Source of the DNA: Rhodocyclaceae bacterium
GTDB lineage: Bacteria; Pseudomonadota; Gammaproteobacteria; Burkholderiales; Rhodocyclaceae
DNA: 56,625 nt
Assembly: GCA_020445785.1 (NCBI GenBank)
Contig: JAGRFZ010000078.1
Location: forward strand, 398-57,022
Reading direction: 5' to 3'
Under the pieces are notes generated by a model. The model saw only the letters and a list, made by a program, of their open reading frames with translations, ran no database searches and had not been told where the DNA came from. Positions 41,324 through 54,986 of this stretch are shown here, one piece after another. The translations under genes and the position numbers were made by a program. How positions within the stretch are numbered: the stretch's first letter is position 1; the number at the start of each line of letters is the position of its first letter.

Positions 41324-44300
41324 TCAGTGGAGAATCGCCGTGCTCCCGTAGCGCGCCCCGTGGCGTACCCAGCCCGGCACGGCGTCTGCCGGCATCGGGC
41401 GGGCAATGCCGTAGCCCTGGCCGAGTTCGCAGCCGAGTTCGAGCAGACGTGCGACGTGTGCATCGCTCTCCACGCCCTCGGCGATCACCTGCCTGTGAAA
41501 GGCGCGACTCAAGCCAATGACGCCTTCGACGATCGCGTGGCCCCCGGAATCGGTCAGCATTTCGCCGACGAAGGATCGATCGATCTTGAGGATGTCCGCC
41601 GGCAGGCGGCGCAGATGTGACAACGAGGAGTAGCCCGTGCCGAAGTCGTCGAGCGCCACCGACAAGCCGATTCGACGGCACTGCTCGATCGAGCGTGCCA
41701 CGGCAGCGAGGTCGTCGAGGGCGCTCGATTCGAGCACTTCGAGCTCCAGCATCGCCGCATCGACGGATGGATGCGCGGACAACGCCCGGCGCACGCTCTC
41801 GGCCAAGCCCCCCTTGAGCAGGTAGCGGCCGGACACGTTCACGCCTACCGGCAGGCGGACGCCTTGGGCAAGCCAGCCGGCCTGAAGGCGTACGGCCTCC
41901 CCGATGACCCAGTCGTCGAGCGCGATCGCGAGTTCATGACGCTCCACGAGCGGCAGGAAATCCGACGGCGGCAAGATGCCCCGCTCCGGGTCTTGCCAGC
42001 GGATCAGCGCCTCTGCACCGACCACGGTACCGAGCCGCATGTTCACCTTCGGTTGGAAGTACAGGACGAATTCGTTGCCCTGCAGACCGGCTTCGATGCG
42101 CGACAGCCGATTCTTGCGGTCACGAGTGCGCCGTCCCTGTTCGGCGTCGAATATGCTGTAACGGCCGCGCCCCGCCTCCTTGGCAACGTACATCGCTTGG
42201 TCGGCATGCCGCAGCAGGGTATCCGCGTCCACATCGTCGCTCGGAAACAGCGCGACGCCAACGCTGGCCGCGATCTGGACCGAGTGCTGTTCATCGATCA
42301 GGTAGGCTTCGCCGAGGCCGGCCACCAGGCGGTCGAGCACGCGCACGCAGTCCGCACGGTCGGCGATGTCGCCAAGAAGCAGCACGAATTCGTCGCCACC
42401 CAGCCGAGCGACGCTGTCCGACTCGCGCAGCAGTGCGGTCAGTCGCGCCGCCACCGCCACCAGGAGCATGTCGCCTGCCGCGTGGCCGTAGCGGTCGTTG
42501 ATCGGCTTGAACCCATCCAGGTCGAGATAGCACACCGCAAGAAGGTTTTCGTGTCGCCGCGCGAGACCCATCGCCCGCTGCAGGCGGTCGCTCAGGAGCA
42601 CCCGATTCGGGAGGCCGGTGAGTGCGTCGTGGTGTGCGAGATGCTGCATTTCGTTCTGTTGCTCGACCATCTTGGTGATATCGCTGAAGATGCCGATGTA
42701 ATGCTTTATCTCGCCGCGCACATCGCGGACCACGGAGATGGTCTCCAACTGCGCCGCCAGTTCTCCGGATTTGCGCCGATTCCATATTTCGCCGCGCCAG
42801 AAGCCGTTGCGGTCGATTTCATCCCAGATCCCGCGATAAAAGGTGTCGTCGTGCATCCCGGAACGCATCACTGCGGGACTCAGTCCGACGACCTCCTCGC
42901 GCGAATATCCGGTTAGCTGTTCGAACGCCGGGTTTACGTCGATGATGCGACGCGCCGTGTCGGTGATCAGAATGCCCTCGTGCGCATGGTCGAACACGCT
43001 GGCGGCCTGCAACAGGCGCGCTTCCGCTTCCATCCGCGCACTGACGTCCAGATTGATGCCGACCAGGCGCTGCGGGCGACCCTCGGTGTCCCGGTGCAAC
43101 TTGGCGTGTAGTTCCGTCGCACGCAACACGCCGTCTCCACCGATGATCCGGAAGGTCTCGTTTACGCGAGTACCATCGGCAATCGCTCGCGACAGCGCCT
43201 TCTCGAACGCATCGCGGTCATCGGCGTGCACGTGGCGCTGCCAGTCCCGCAAGGTGTCGCCGATTTCGCCGGCGTTGCCGCCATAGAGTTCCCGCATGCG
43301 CTCGTCCCAATACAGGCGCCCGCTGTCCACCTCCAGTTCCCAGGTGCCGATATCGGCGGCCTGGTGCGCCAGGTCGAGTCGTTCGTTGGCCTGACGCAGC
43401 TCGGCGGTAATCGCGTGGGCCTTTGCCGCTACCCGGCAACGTTCGGTTCCGAGCGATCGGATGATCGCGAACAGCAACAGGTCGACGACCAGCCCACCGA
43501 TCGCGATCAGCTCGGGCTGGCGGCTGGCGACGCCCGCCTCGAAGCGGGCCGTACTGGTGAAAACGGCTTGCCAGCTCCGCCCGGGAAACGGAATCGAGAC
43601 ACGCATCGTCCGCTCGGCCAGGCCACGGCTGGCGGTCGGCGCACTGTCGTACAACAGGTTGTCGTCGGACGGCGCGGCGGTGCCGTCGAAGAGGGCGAAA
43701 TCGACCTCTGGCGCTTCGCTGCCCAGAATGCCCGCCATCAGATCCGCCATTCGAAAGGGGCTGTAGACGAAGCCCCGAAGAGTCTGCCGGCGCTGCTCGA
43801 TGTCGGCTGGGCGGTACCCGCCGCGGTATACCGGCAAGTAGACCAGGAATCCCGCCTGCACGTCTTCACGGGTTTCCTGTACGAGGGTGACTCGCCCGGA
43901 TACGGCCGCCTCCCCCGTATCGCGTGCATGGTCCATCGCACGCCGACGCATCGCATTGGAGTACATGTCGAAGCCGAAGGCACGTTGGTTGCGCCAGTCG
44001 AAGGGTTCCAGATAGACGATCGCGCTGTAGGCATCCCGCGGGCCGTCGGGCTTGACCGTGTAGGCCGGAAATCCCTCCGCGCGGACCGCGGCGACATGCG
44101 CGTCCAGTCGATCGGGCGTGAGCATGACCGCGTAGCCCATTCCCTGGATTCCGGGAAAATTGCGCTCGATCTGCAATCCTTCGACGAACGTACGCCACTC
44201 GTCACGCTGCGCCTCCCGCCCCAGCGTAGCAAAGAGCGCGACCCCGCTCCGTAAGACCTGCTCATAGTCCTGCATGCGCGCGACGATGCGATCGCGCGCA

Positions 44301-44479
44301 TCGACCACTTCGAACTCGAATCGCTCCTCGGCGCGCTTCTCGACGTAGGTCTCGGCAACGTACCAACCCAGTGCCGTCACGGCCAGCGAAACCGCCAGTA
44401 CCAGCCAGGCGGTGACTTCGTTGTGGAAGATGTCGGCAAAGGTTTGCCGACGGCCAGTGCTGTCTTGTCTGGTTGGCAT
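41324..44479 (-). CDS. CHASE-PAS-PAS-GGDEF-EAL signalling protein (c-di-GMP turnover)
   Basis: 1051 residues from the ATG at 44479 (MPTRQDSTG); an in-frame start 144 bp upstream (44623) is less likely because the extra residues are not conserved-looking. A membrane helix (about 22-43) and a second near 330 enclose a CHASE sensor (GIQGMGYAVML, FGFDMYSNAMRR). Two PAS domains with a PAC-like segment follow. The GGDEF motif RLGGDEF is intact and the EAL domain has EALIRW and DDFGTGYSSLSHLRRLPADILKIDRSF, so both synthase and phosphodiesterase motifs are kept. It is the second GGDEF protein of the window. The signal is unknown and no dedicated partner is adjacent. Confidence 0.92.
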   Translation of the reverse strand: MPTRQDSTGRRQTFADIFHNEVTAWLVLAVSLAVTALGWYVAETYVEKRAEERFEFEVVDARDRIVARMQDYEQVLRSGVALFATLGREAQRDEWRTFVEGLQIERNFPGIQGMGYAVMLTPDRLDAHVAAVRAEGFPAYTVKPDGPRDAYSAIVYLEPFDWRNQRAFGFDMYSNAMRRRAMDHARDTGEAAVSGRVTLVQETREDVQAGFLVYLPVYRGGYRPADIEQRRQTLRGFVYSPFRMADLMAGILGSEAPEVDFALFDGTAAPSDDNLLYDSAPTASRGLAERTMRVSIPFPGRSWQAVFTSTARFEAGVASRQPELIAIGGLVVDLLLFAIIRSLGTERCRVAAKAHAITAELRQANERLDLAHQAADIGTWELEVDSGRLYWDERMRELYGGNAGEIGDTLRDWQRHVHADDRDAFEKALSRAIADGTRVNETFRIIGGDGVLRATELHAKLHRDTEGRPQRLVGINLDVSARMEAEARLLQAASVFDHAHEGILITDTARRIIDVNPAFEQLTGYSREEVVGLSPAVMRSGMHDDTFYRGIWDEIDRNGFWRGEIWNRRKSGELAAQLETISVVRDVRGEIKHYIGIFSDITKMVEQQNEMQHLAHHDALTGLPNRVLLSDRLQRAMGLARRHENLLAVCYLDLDGFKPINDRYGHAAGDMLLVAVAARLTALLRESDSVARLGGDEFVLLLGDIADRADCVRVLDRLVAGLGEAYLIDEQHSVQIAASVGVALFPSDDVDADTLLRHADQAMYVAKEAGRGRYSIFDAEQGRRTRDRKNRLSRIEAGLQGNEFVLYFQPKVNMRLGTVVGAEALIRWQDPERGILPPSDFLPLVERHELAIALDDWVIGEAVRLQAGWLAQGVRLPVGVNVSGRYLLKGGLAESVRRALSAHPSVDAAMLELEVLESSALDDLAAVARSIEQCRRIGLSVALDDFGTGYSSLSHLRRLPADILKIDRSFVGEMLTDSGGHAIVEGVIGLSRAFHRQVIAEGVESDAHVARLLELGCELGQGYGIARPMPADAVPGWVRHGARYGSTAILH

Positions 44480-44764
44480 TGGGGCGTCGGTCGACCAGCG
44501 TAGAACGTTTGCCGGAAGGGGCGCAACTCCCGGTTCTGCTCGCTGATTTCTATGCAAAGTCTTGGCGATGCAATCTACGACTGCCTGCGGACCAACTTGA
44601 GACGAACGAAGCACATGTATCAAACGCTCCCGGCGAACGGTGTCGCTACCGGCGCGGCGCCGTAGCGCCTAAGACGACGATCTCCCCCCCGGGCGGCGAG
44701 ACGAGCCGACCCCGAGCGGCGCGCGGATCGAATCCATCGTCATGGCGCCGTCCCGAGGCCACCT

Positions 44765-45568
44765 TCAGGCGGATGCCCTGCCTCGTCGTCGCCCGAGCGC
44801 CCGCGACAGCGCTGCCGGGCTGCGATAGCCGGCGGAACGGGCAGCCCGCTTGAGGCCTTCGCCGCGGTCGATGCTGCGCTCGGCGATTGCCAGACGCAGG
44901 CCGGCGAGGTAACCGCCGGGGGTCTGGCCCATTTCGACGCGGAAGCGTTGCGCAAAGGCAGTGCGCGACATGCCGGCGCATTCGGCGAGGGATTCGAGTG
45001 ACCACGCTGCGGCGGGCCGTTCGTGGATCGCCACCACAGCGCGGGCGATACGTTCGTCGGCAAGCGCGCGGAGAATGCCGGCGGCGCTTCCCGGGCGCGC
45101 AATGAGGTGACGCAGCACGGTGATCAGCAGAATCTCGCCGGCGCGGGACAGCAGGGCCTGCCGGCCGCAGCGCGGCTCCTGCAGCTCGCCTCGAATCAGC
45201 GCCAACAAATGGGTGAGGTCGGTGCCGGCGCTCTCCAGCCCGGCGATCACCGGCTGCGCGAAGGCCTGCACCAGCATTTCGCCGGCGGGGCCGTCGAAAG
45301 CGATCTCCGCGCTCATCAACGAAACCGCATTACCCGCACGGGCGAACCGGAGCACGACATCATCGCGCAACACCATCACCGCCGGGGCCGTCAAGACGGC
45401 TTCCCCGCGGCCGTCGTCGATGGACATGGCGCCGACGACGAGTAGGTGAATCACCAGCCCACGGCCGTCGCCACGCCCCGGTTGCAGGCCGGCCGGATCG
45501 CCGGCGCAGCACAGGGCGAGCCGGGGCAATAAGCCCGAGATGAGGGCGCTGAGCCGGTCGATGGCCAT
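44765..45568 (-). CDS. AraC-family regulator (cupin_6-like sensor)
   Basis: 267 residues from MAIDRLSALISG. The N-terminal part (about 5-155) resembles the AraC_binding/cupin_6 type (LHQ-poor, with LVIHLLVVGAMSIDD and DGPAGEMLVQAF). The C-terminal ~100 residues hold two helix-turn-helix units (WSLESLAECAGMSRTAFAQRFRVEMGQTPGGYLAGLRLAIAERSI). The usual second unit with its FSRAFKR-like end reads AALSRALGRRRGR. It is divergent from the peroxiredoxin-like gene across 94 bp with a perfect inverted repeat, so it probably controls that gene and itself. Members of this branch often sit beside genes for oxidoreductases. Confidence 0.87.
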   Translation of the reverse strand: MAIDRLSALISGLLPRLALCCAGDPAGLQPGRGDGRGLVIHLLVVGAMSIDDGRGEAVLTAPAVMVLRDDVVLRFARAGNAVSLMSAEIAFDGPAGEMLVQAFAQPVIAGLESAGTDLTHLLALIRGELQEPRCGRQALLSRAGEILLITVLRHLIARPGSAAGILRALADERIARAVVAIHERPAAAWSLESLAECAGMSRTAFAQRFRVEMGQTPGGYLAGLRLAIAERSIDRGEGLKRAARSAGYRSPAALSRALGRRRGRASA

Positions 45569-45591
45569 GGTATGTACGATCTGCAAACAAA

Positions 45592-45616
45592 TACGAACCC
45601 GAAGATACCGTTCGTA
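45592..45616. promoter_or_regulatory. Inverted repeat between AraC regulator and peroxiredoxin genes
   Basis: Perfect arms TACGAAC (45592-45598) and GTTCGTA (45610-45616) with an 11-bp spacer; a further GTACGA half-site lies at 45574-45579. AraC-type proteins normally bind paired half-sites, so this is a good candidate operator for the divergent regulator. Confidence 0.55.
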
Positions 45617-45662
45617 CAGAAGAATGCAAGACATCATCGAACCAACGCCACAGGAGACGAAG

Positions 45663-46199
45663 ATGTTGATGCCCCGCCAGCCGGTCCCCGCCCTCGATCT
45701 GCCGACCCTCACCGATCGACGCTTCGTGCTGGCCGACGAGCAGCCGACGCTGTTTACGATGCTCGTCTTCTACCGCGGCCTGCACTGCCCGATCTGCGCC
45801 AAGTACCTGCTCGAACTGGAACGCCTGCTGCCGGAGTTCGCGCAGCGTGGGGTCGGCGCGGTGGCGATTTCCAGCGACACGGCTCAACGCGCGGCGGCAA
45901 TGGCGGAAAAGCTCAAGGCAACGCAATTGCGCTTTGCCTACGGACTCGATCTCGCCGCAGCCCGTGACTGGGGGCTCTACGTCTCGACCAGCCGAGGCAA
46001 GACCTCGATCGGCATCGACGAGCCCGCACGCTTCTCCGAGCCGGGCCTGTTCCTGGTACGGCCCGATGGCAGCCTGTACTATGGCGCGGTGCAGACCATG
46101 CCGTTTGCACGCCCGAACTTTTCGGAATTGCTCGGCGCCCTGGACTTCGTCGTCAAGTCGGATTACCCGGCCCGCGGCGAGTACGACGGCCCCTTGTAG
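45663..46199 (+). CDS. Peroxiredoxin-like thioredoxin-fold protein (AhpC/TSA family)
   Basis: 178 residues from the ATG at 45663 with AGGAGA upstream. The active-site region reads VFYRGLHCPICAKYLLELERLL, a Cys-x-x-Cys pair at the position of the peroxidatic Cys in AhpC/TSA proteins. The later part (GLFLVRPDGSLYYGAVQTMPFARPNFSELLGALDFV) fits the family of unassigned peroxiredoxin-like redox proteins. It would reduce peroxides or act as a disulfide reductase in the cytoplasm. Divergent AraC regulator suggests inducible expression. Confidence 0.87.
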   Translation: MLMPRQPVPALDLPTLTDRRFVLADEQPTLFTMLVFYRGLHCPICAKYLLELERLLPEFAQRGVGAVAISSDTAQRAAAMAEKLKATQLRFAYGLDLAAARDWGLYVSTSRGKTSIGIDEPARFSEPGLFLVRPDGSLYYGAVQTMPFARPNFSELLGALDFVVKSDYPARGEYDGPL

Positions 46200-46333
46200 T
46201 CGCGTAGCCGATACCCCGCTCGGCAGTGCTCGCGCCACCGCCGACGCAGGCGGCGAGCCGTGCGACCGAGGGCCGGCGGATGCCACCCGGCTTGCGTTAC
46301 AATGCGGTCCCCCAACGCAGCGCGGAGCCGACC

Positions 46334-47407
46334 ATGAGCGTCGCCCAGACCGACAACCTGAACGTCGGCACCTTCGACGATATGCCCTCCCCGGAGGATA
46401 TCAAGGCGCTGGTGCCGCTGACCCCGACCGCCACCGAAACCGTACAGCAGGGGCGCCGCGCGCTGCAGCGCATCCTCGACCGCGACGACAACCGGCTGTT
46501 CGTCGTGGTCGGGCCGTGCTCGATCCACGATCCGGTCGCCGGCGTCGACTATGCACGACGGCTGAAGGCACTGGCCGACGAAGTCGCCGAGACGATGCTG
46601 CTGGTGATGCGGGTGTATTTTGAGAAGCCGCGTACCGCCACCGGCTGGAAGGGGTACATCAACGACCCTTACATGGACGACTCCTTCCGCATCGACGAAG
46701 GCATGCAGAAGGCCCGGCAGTTCCTGCTCGACGTGTGCGAGGTCGGCCTGCCGACCGCGACCGAGGCGCTCGATCCGATCGCCCCCCAGTACTACGGCGA
46801 CCTGATCTCGTGGACGGCGATCGGCGCACGCACCTCCGAATCGCAGACCCACCGCGAAATGGCCTCCGGCCTGTCCACCCCGGTGGGTTTCAAGAACGCC
46901 ACCGACGGCGACCTCGACGTCGCCATCAACGCGATCATCTCGGCCTCGAATCGCCACAGCTTTCTCGGCATCAACAGCCAGGGCAAGTCGGCGATCGTGC
47001 GCACCAACGGCAATCGCTACGGCCACATCGTGTTGCGTGGCGGCGGCGGCCGGCCGAACTACGACACCGTATCGATCTCACTGGCCGAGCAGGCGCTGGC
47101 CAAGGCCAAGCTGCCCGCGAACGTCGTGGTCGATTGCAGCCATGCCAATTCGTGGAAGAAGCCGGAGTTCCAGCCACTGGTGATGAAAGACGTCTGCCAC
47201 CAGATCCGTGAGGGCAACCGTTCGGTGGTCGGCATGATGATCGAGAGCAACATCGAGGCCGGCAACCAGCCGATCCCGAAGGATCTGTCGCAGTTGAAGT
47301 ACGGTTGCTCGGTGACCGACGCCTGCGTCGGCTGGGACACCACCGCGGAGATGATCACCAACGCCCACAAGGTGTTGCGCGAAGGCCTGCCCCAGCGGAG
47401 CGCGTAG
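46334..47407 (+). CDS. aroG: 3-deoxy-D-arabino-heptulosonate-7-phosphate synthase, class I
   Basis: 357 residues, the size of E. coli AroG/AroF/AroH. It condenses phosphoenolpyruvate with erythrose-4-phosphate, the first step of aromatic amino acid synthesis. Family segments are VVGPCSIHDP, MRVYFEKPRTATGWKGYINDP, TEALDPIAPQY, GFKNATDGD, HIVLRGGGGRPNY and VDCSHANSWKK (metal-binding Cys and His). A -10-like TACAAT lies at 46297-46302. It is followed 3 bp later by serB. The paralogue (Phe, Tyr or Trp sensitive) cannot be set from motifs alone, so the symbol is by general class. Confidence 0.93.
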   Translation: MSVAQTDNLNVGTFDDMPSPEDIKALVPLTPTATETVQQGRRALQRILDRDDNRLFVVVGPCSIHDPVAGVDYARRLKALADEVAETMLLVMRVYFEKPRTATGWKGYINDPYMDDSFRIDEGMQKARQFLLDVCEVGLPTATEALDPIAPQYYGDLISWTAIGARTSESQTHREMASGLSTPVGFKNATDGDLDVAINAIISASNRHSFLGINSQGKSAIVRTNGNRYGHIVLRGGGGRPNYDTVSISLAEQALAKAKLPANVVVDCSHANSWKKPEFQPLVMKDVCHQIREGNRSVVGMMIESNIEAGNQPIPKDLSQLKYGCSVTDACVGWDTTAEMITNAHKVLREGLPQRSA

Positions 47408-47410
47408 TCG

Positions 47411-48241
47411 ATGCATCTGGTCGTCCAGGGCGATGACATTCCCACCCGCGCCCTGAAGGAGTTGGCGGGCATGGCCTCGGCCGCCGGCATCCAGCGGATC
47501 ACCGGCAACGCCTTTCGCCTGCTCGACGCCAGCGACTGCGACGACGTGGCCGATTACTGCGCCGAGCGCGACCTCGACTTCGCCTGGGTGCCGGACGGTC
47601 GGCGCCTGCGCGATTTCGGTCTGTTCGTTACCGACATGGACTCGACGCTGATCGACATCGAGTGCATCGACGAACTCGCCGAGCGCTACGGCGTCGGCCG
47701 CGAGGTGGTCGCCATCACCGAGTCCGCGATGCGTGGCGAACTCGACTTCGCCGAGAGCCTGAGTCGCCGCGTCGCGCTGCTCGCAGGCCTCGACGAAGGC
47801 GCGCTGCAGTGGGTGTACGAGGAGCGACTGCGGCTCAACCCCGGTGCCGAGAGCCTGCTGCGCGGACTGCGCCAAGCCGGCATCCGCACCGTACTGGTTT
47901 CCGGTGGTTTCACCTATTTCACCGAACGCCTGCAGCGCGAGCTCGGCTTCGACCACGTCTTTGCCAACCGGCTCGAGATCATCGACGGACGTCTCACCGG
48001 TCGCCTCCTCGGCGACATCGTCGATGCCGCCGCCAAGCGACGGGCCTTGATCCAGGTACGCGACGAGATCGGCCTGCTGACGACCCAGACCATCGCCGTC
48101 GGCGACGGCGCCAACGACCTGCTGATGCTCGAGGAAGCCGCCCTCGGCATCGCCTACCATGCCAAGCCGGTGGTGCGCGCCCGCACCCGCTGCGCGATCA
48201 GCCACGTCGGCCTCGACGGCATCCTGCATCTGTTCAACTGA
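47411..48241 (+). CDS. serB: Phosphoserine phosphatase
   Basis: 276 residues; HAD-family enzyme that makes L-serine from phosphoserine. Motif I FVTDMDSTLI with nucleophile Asp75, motif II VLVSGGFTYFTERL, Lys of motif III in AKRRALIQ and motif IV AVGDGANDLLML. The N-terminal ~70 residues form a shortened ACT-like domain, as in many SerB proteins. It lies 3 bp after aroG and converges with the membrane protein gene 18 bp downstream. Confidence 0.94.
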   Translation: MHLVVQGDDIPTRALKELAGMASAAGIQRITGNAFRLLDASDCDDVADYCAERDLDFAWVPDGRRLRDFGLFVTDMDSTLIDIECIDELAERYGVGREVVAITESAMRGELDFAESLSRRVALLAGLDEGALQWVYEERLRLNPGAESLLRGLRQAGIRTVLVSGGFTYFTERLQRELGFDHVFANRLEIIDGRLTGRLLGDIVDAAAKRRALIQVRDEIGLLTTQTIAVGDGANDLLMLEEAALGIAYHAKPVVRARTRCAISHVGLDGILHLFN

Positions 48242-48259
48242 ACGTCAGCCCGTCGGCAT

Positions 48260-48772
48260 TCAGGCCCCCTGCCCCGTCACGGCCATGCGACGAAGGCGAT
48301 GTTCCGTGACCAGTCGCTGAAAGATATAGACGTGGCTCACCAGCAACAAGGGCACGATCAGCGCGGGTATCCAGAAGGTTGCGCCGAGGGCCCCGTCGGG
48401 CGTGAAGCGCAGGCCGCGGGCGACCGCATTGACGAGGTCGGCGAGGCCCCAGACGTTGAACAGCCAGACGAGGGCGATACCGGGGCTGCGGCCGAGTCGG
48501 AACGCGGCGATCGCCGCCAGTGCGAGCAGCGCGGCAACGAGGTCGCCATAGGCGGCGGGCGCGGCAAAGCGCAGGTCGAGCGGCTCGCTGGTGACGCCGG
48601 GAATCAGGAACATCAGGCCCACGTAGCGAAAACCGTGCAACAGCAACAGCGGACGCAGCGCGTGTTCGAGGGACAGCACCCGCAGCCGGGGATGCACGTA
48701 CCAAGCGAAGGCGAGGCCCCACGCGAAGATCGCGAGGACCATGCTGACGGGGAGGATGAGTTCGATCGGCAT
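48260..48772 (-). CDS. Uncharacterised four-helix inner-membrane protein
   Basis: 170 residues from MPIELILPVSMVL. About four to five hydrophobic helices (ILPVSMVLAIFAWGLAFAWYV, LLLLHGFRYVGLMFLI, LVAALLALAAIAAF, ALVWLFNVWGLADLV, FWIPALIVPLLLVSHVYIF). No recognised motif. It is divergent from the HxlR regulator across a 145-bp region with two strong palindromes, so it is probably the regulator's target. Confidence 0.75.
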   Translation of the reverse strand: MPIELILPVSMVLAIFAWGLAFAWYVHPRLRVLSLEHALRPLLLLHGFRYVGLMFLIPGVTSEPLDLRFAAPAAYGDLVAALLALAAIAAFRLGRSPGIALVWLFNVWGLADLVNAVARGLRFTPDGALGATFWIPALIVPLLLVSHVYIFQRLVTEHRLRRMAVTGQGA

Positions 48773-48781
48773 GGCATGTCT

Positions 48782-48816
48782 CCTACAGTAACTTGCAAAT
48801 CGCAATTTACTGTAGG
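48782..48816. promoter_or_regulatory. Palindromic operator 1 between the membrane protein and HxlR genes
   Basis: Perfect 10-bp arms CCTACAGTAA (48782-48791) and TTACTGTAGG (48807-48816) around 15 bp. The block is A+T-rich compared with its surroundings and lies directly before the membrane protein start. Confidence 0.6.
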
Positions 48817-48820
48817 CGCT

Positions 48821-48841
48821 TAACTTGCAAAAAACAAGTTA
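48821..48841. promoter_or_regulatory. Palindromic operator 2 of the HxlR region
   Basis: TAACTTG (48821-48827) and CAAGTTA (48835-48841) with a 7-bp spacer. The segment TAACTTGCAAA (48821-48831) repeats one at 48789-48799, 32 bp away, so both operators share a half-site and could bind the same dimeric HxlR protein. Confidence 0.6.
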
Positions 48842-48917
48842 CGGCGGCACGATGGCCGGGTCGGCGCCGACCGCAGGCCCGCGCGGACGACAGGGGCAAC
48901 TCGATGGGAGCGATACG

Positions 48918-49262
48918 ATGGAGGCAAAACGGTCCGACTGTCCGATCGCGGCCGCGCTCGACGTTTTCGGCGACCGCTGGACCTTGCTGCTGGTGCGCGA
49001 CATCGGCCTCTTCGGCAAGCACCGCAACAAGGACTTCCAGGACGGCGCCGAGGGCATTCCGTCCAACATCCTGGCGGATCGCCTGCGGCGGCTGGTCGCC
49101 ACGGGCTTGGTCGTTCGCCGCCGCTACCAGGCCCACCCGCCCCGCTACGAATATCACCTCACCGAGGCTGGTGCGGCGCTGCTGCCGATCCTCGAGGCCA
49201 TGGCATTGTGGGCCAAGGACCACATCGCGGGCGTGCGCTTGCCGCCCTTGCCCGGCGACTGA
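48918..49262 (+). CDS. HxlR-family winged-helix regulator
   Basis: 114 residues from MEAKRSDCPIAAALDVFGDRWTLLLVRDI, with GGGAG upstream; the earlier in-frame ATG at 48825 reads through operator 2 and is unlikely. The conserved CPI...GDRW opening, recognition helix (GIPSNILADRLRRLVATGLVVRRRY) and wing (PPRYEYHLTEAGAALLPIL) are all present. Some HxlR proteins sense electrophiles through the N-terminal Cys (here Cys8). Divergent from the membrane protein gene, which it likely regulates. Confidence 0.92.
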   Translation: MEAKRSDCPIAAALDVFGDRWTLLLVRDIGLFGKHRNKDFQDGAEGIPSNILADRLRRLVATGLVVRRRYQAHPPRYEYHLTEAGAALLPILEAMALWAKDHIAGVRLPPLPGD

Positions 49263-49271
49263 CCGGCCGGA

Positions 49272-49556
49272 TCAATCGCGCTTGCGGGGAATCTGGACGA
49301 AGACTTCACCCGGTTTGGTCAGCCCCAGCTCGAATCGGGCGCGTTCCTCGATCGCCTCGTAGCCGGTCTTGAGATCCCGCACCTCGGCTTCCATCGCCGC
49401 GTTGCGCTGCTCCAGGCTCTGGTTGAGTTCGCGCTGGTCCTGCAGTTGCCGATCGACCTCCCACACCCGCAGCCAACCGCCCTTGCCGAACCACAGCGGA
49501 TACTGCAGAAGGACCAGCAGGGCAGCGAGGATGATCGTGGGCCAGCGCATCGGCAA
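49272..49556 (-). CDS. ftsB: Cell division protein FtsB
   Basis: 94 residues, the usual length. A short cytoplasmic tail, one membrane helix ([17 protein letters not shown], about 8-24) and a periplasmic coiled coil ([44 protein letters not shown]). The end [15 protein letters not shown] is characteristic. FtsB with FtsL and FtsQ regulates septal peptidoglycan synthesis. It follows eno, as is usual in proteobacteria, separated by a strong hairpin. Confidence 0.93.
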   Translation of the reverse strand: MPMRWPTIILAALLVLLQYPLWFGKGGWLRVWEVDRQLQDQRELNQSLEQRNAAMEAEVRDLKTGYEAIEERARFELGLTKPGEVFVQIPRKRD

Positions 49557-49576
49557 TGTCGGGTTCAGAAGGCAAG

Positions 49577-49605
49577 AGGGCCGGGCCCCTGACGGGCCCG
49601 GCCCT
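49577..49605 (-). terminator. Strong hairpin between eno and ftsB
   Basis: AGGGCCGGGCCC (49577-49588) and GGGCCCGGCCCT (49594-49605) form a perfect 12-bp stem with a 5-base loop, 45 bp past the eno stop. There is no long U-run on the minus strand, so it may be an attenuator or processing site that lowers ftsB expression relative to eno. Confidence 0.65.
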
Positions 49606-49649
49606 GAATTCTAGCCGGTCGTTGCGGCCGGCATCGGCGAATCGACCGC

Positions 49650-51819
<2,170 letters not shown>

Positions 51820-51829
51820 AGTGGTTTCC

Positions 51830-54402
<2,573 letters not shown>

Positions 54403-54431
54403 TCGCGTCACTGCCGTCGGCGACCGCGGCG

Positions 54432-54974
54432 TCAGCGCAGGTAGCGCTTGCTGATCTCCCGGAATTCGTCGCTGCCGGCGCGGGCGAGCCATTCGAACGC
54501 GACCATCTCGCGGGACACCACGGCAATGCCCGCGGCAGCCATTCGGGCCAGCGCCAGAGCCTTGTCGGACGGACGCCGGGAGCCGCAGGCCTCGGCCACC
54601 AGGAACACCGCCTTGCCGGCAGCACGCAATCCGATCGCGGTCTGCAGCACGCACACGTGCGACTCGGTGCCGCACACCACGACCTGGCTGGCGGCGTCGA
54701 TCGGCGTGCCGGCAAGGCAGCCGTCGGCGGCACAGGAAAAGCTCAGTTTCTCGACCACCGCTGCCCCGGCGGCCGCTTCGAGCACTCGCGGGTCGGAATG
54801 CCCGAGCCCCTGCGGATACTGCTCGGAGACCACCGTCGGCACGCCGAGACGTGCCGCCACCTCAGCCAGCCACACGGCATGTCCGATCACCGCTTCGCCG
54901 TCGTCGATCGCCGGCAACAGCCGCTGCTGTAGATCCACGATCAGCAGCGCGGCGCCCTTTCTTTGCATCAGCAT
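54432..54974 (-). CDS. Isochorismatase-family cysteine hydrolase
   Basis: 180 residues. The catalytic triad is visible: Asp in LLIVDLQQRLL, Lys in VEKLSFSC and Cys in GTESHVCVLQTA; the cis-peptide segment precedes the Cys. Relatives hydrolyse nicotinamide-like amides or are of unknown use (YcaC-like). It sits 12 bp from the truncated acetoacetyl-CoA synthetase gene and 29 bp before the hydrolase gene, so the three formed one operon. Confidence 0.9.
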   Translation of the reverse strand: MLMQRKGAALLIVDLQQRLLPAIDDGEAVIGHAVWLAEVAARLGVPTVVSEQYPQGLGHSDPRVLEAAAGAAVVEKLSFSCAADGCLAGTPIDAASQVVVCGTESHVCVLQTAIGLRAAGKAVFLVAEACGSRRPSDKALALARMAAAGIAVVSREMVAFEWLARAGSDEFREISKRYLR

Positions 54975-54986
54975 CCCGTCGTCTCC

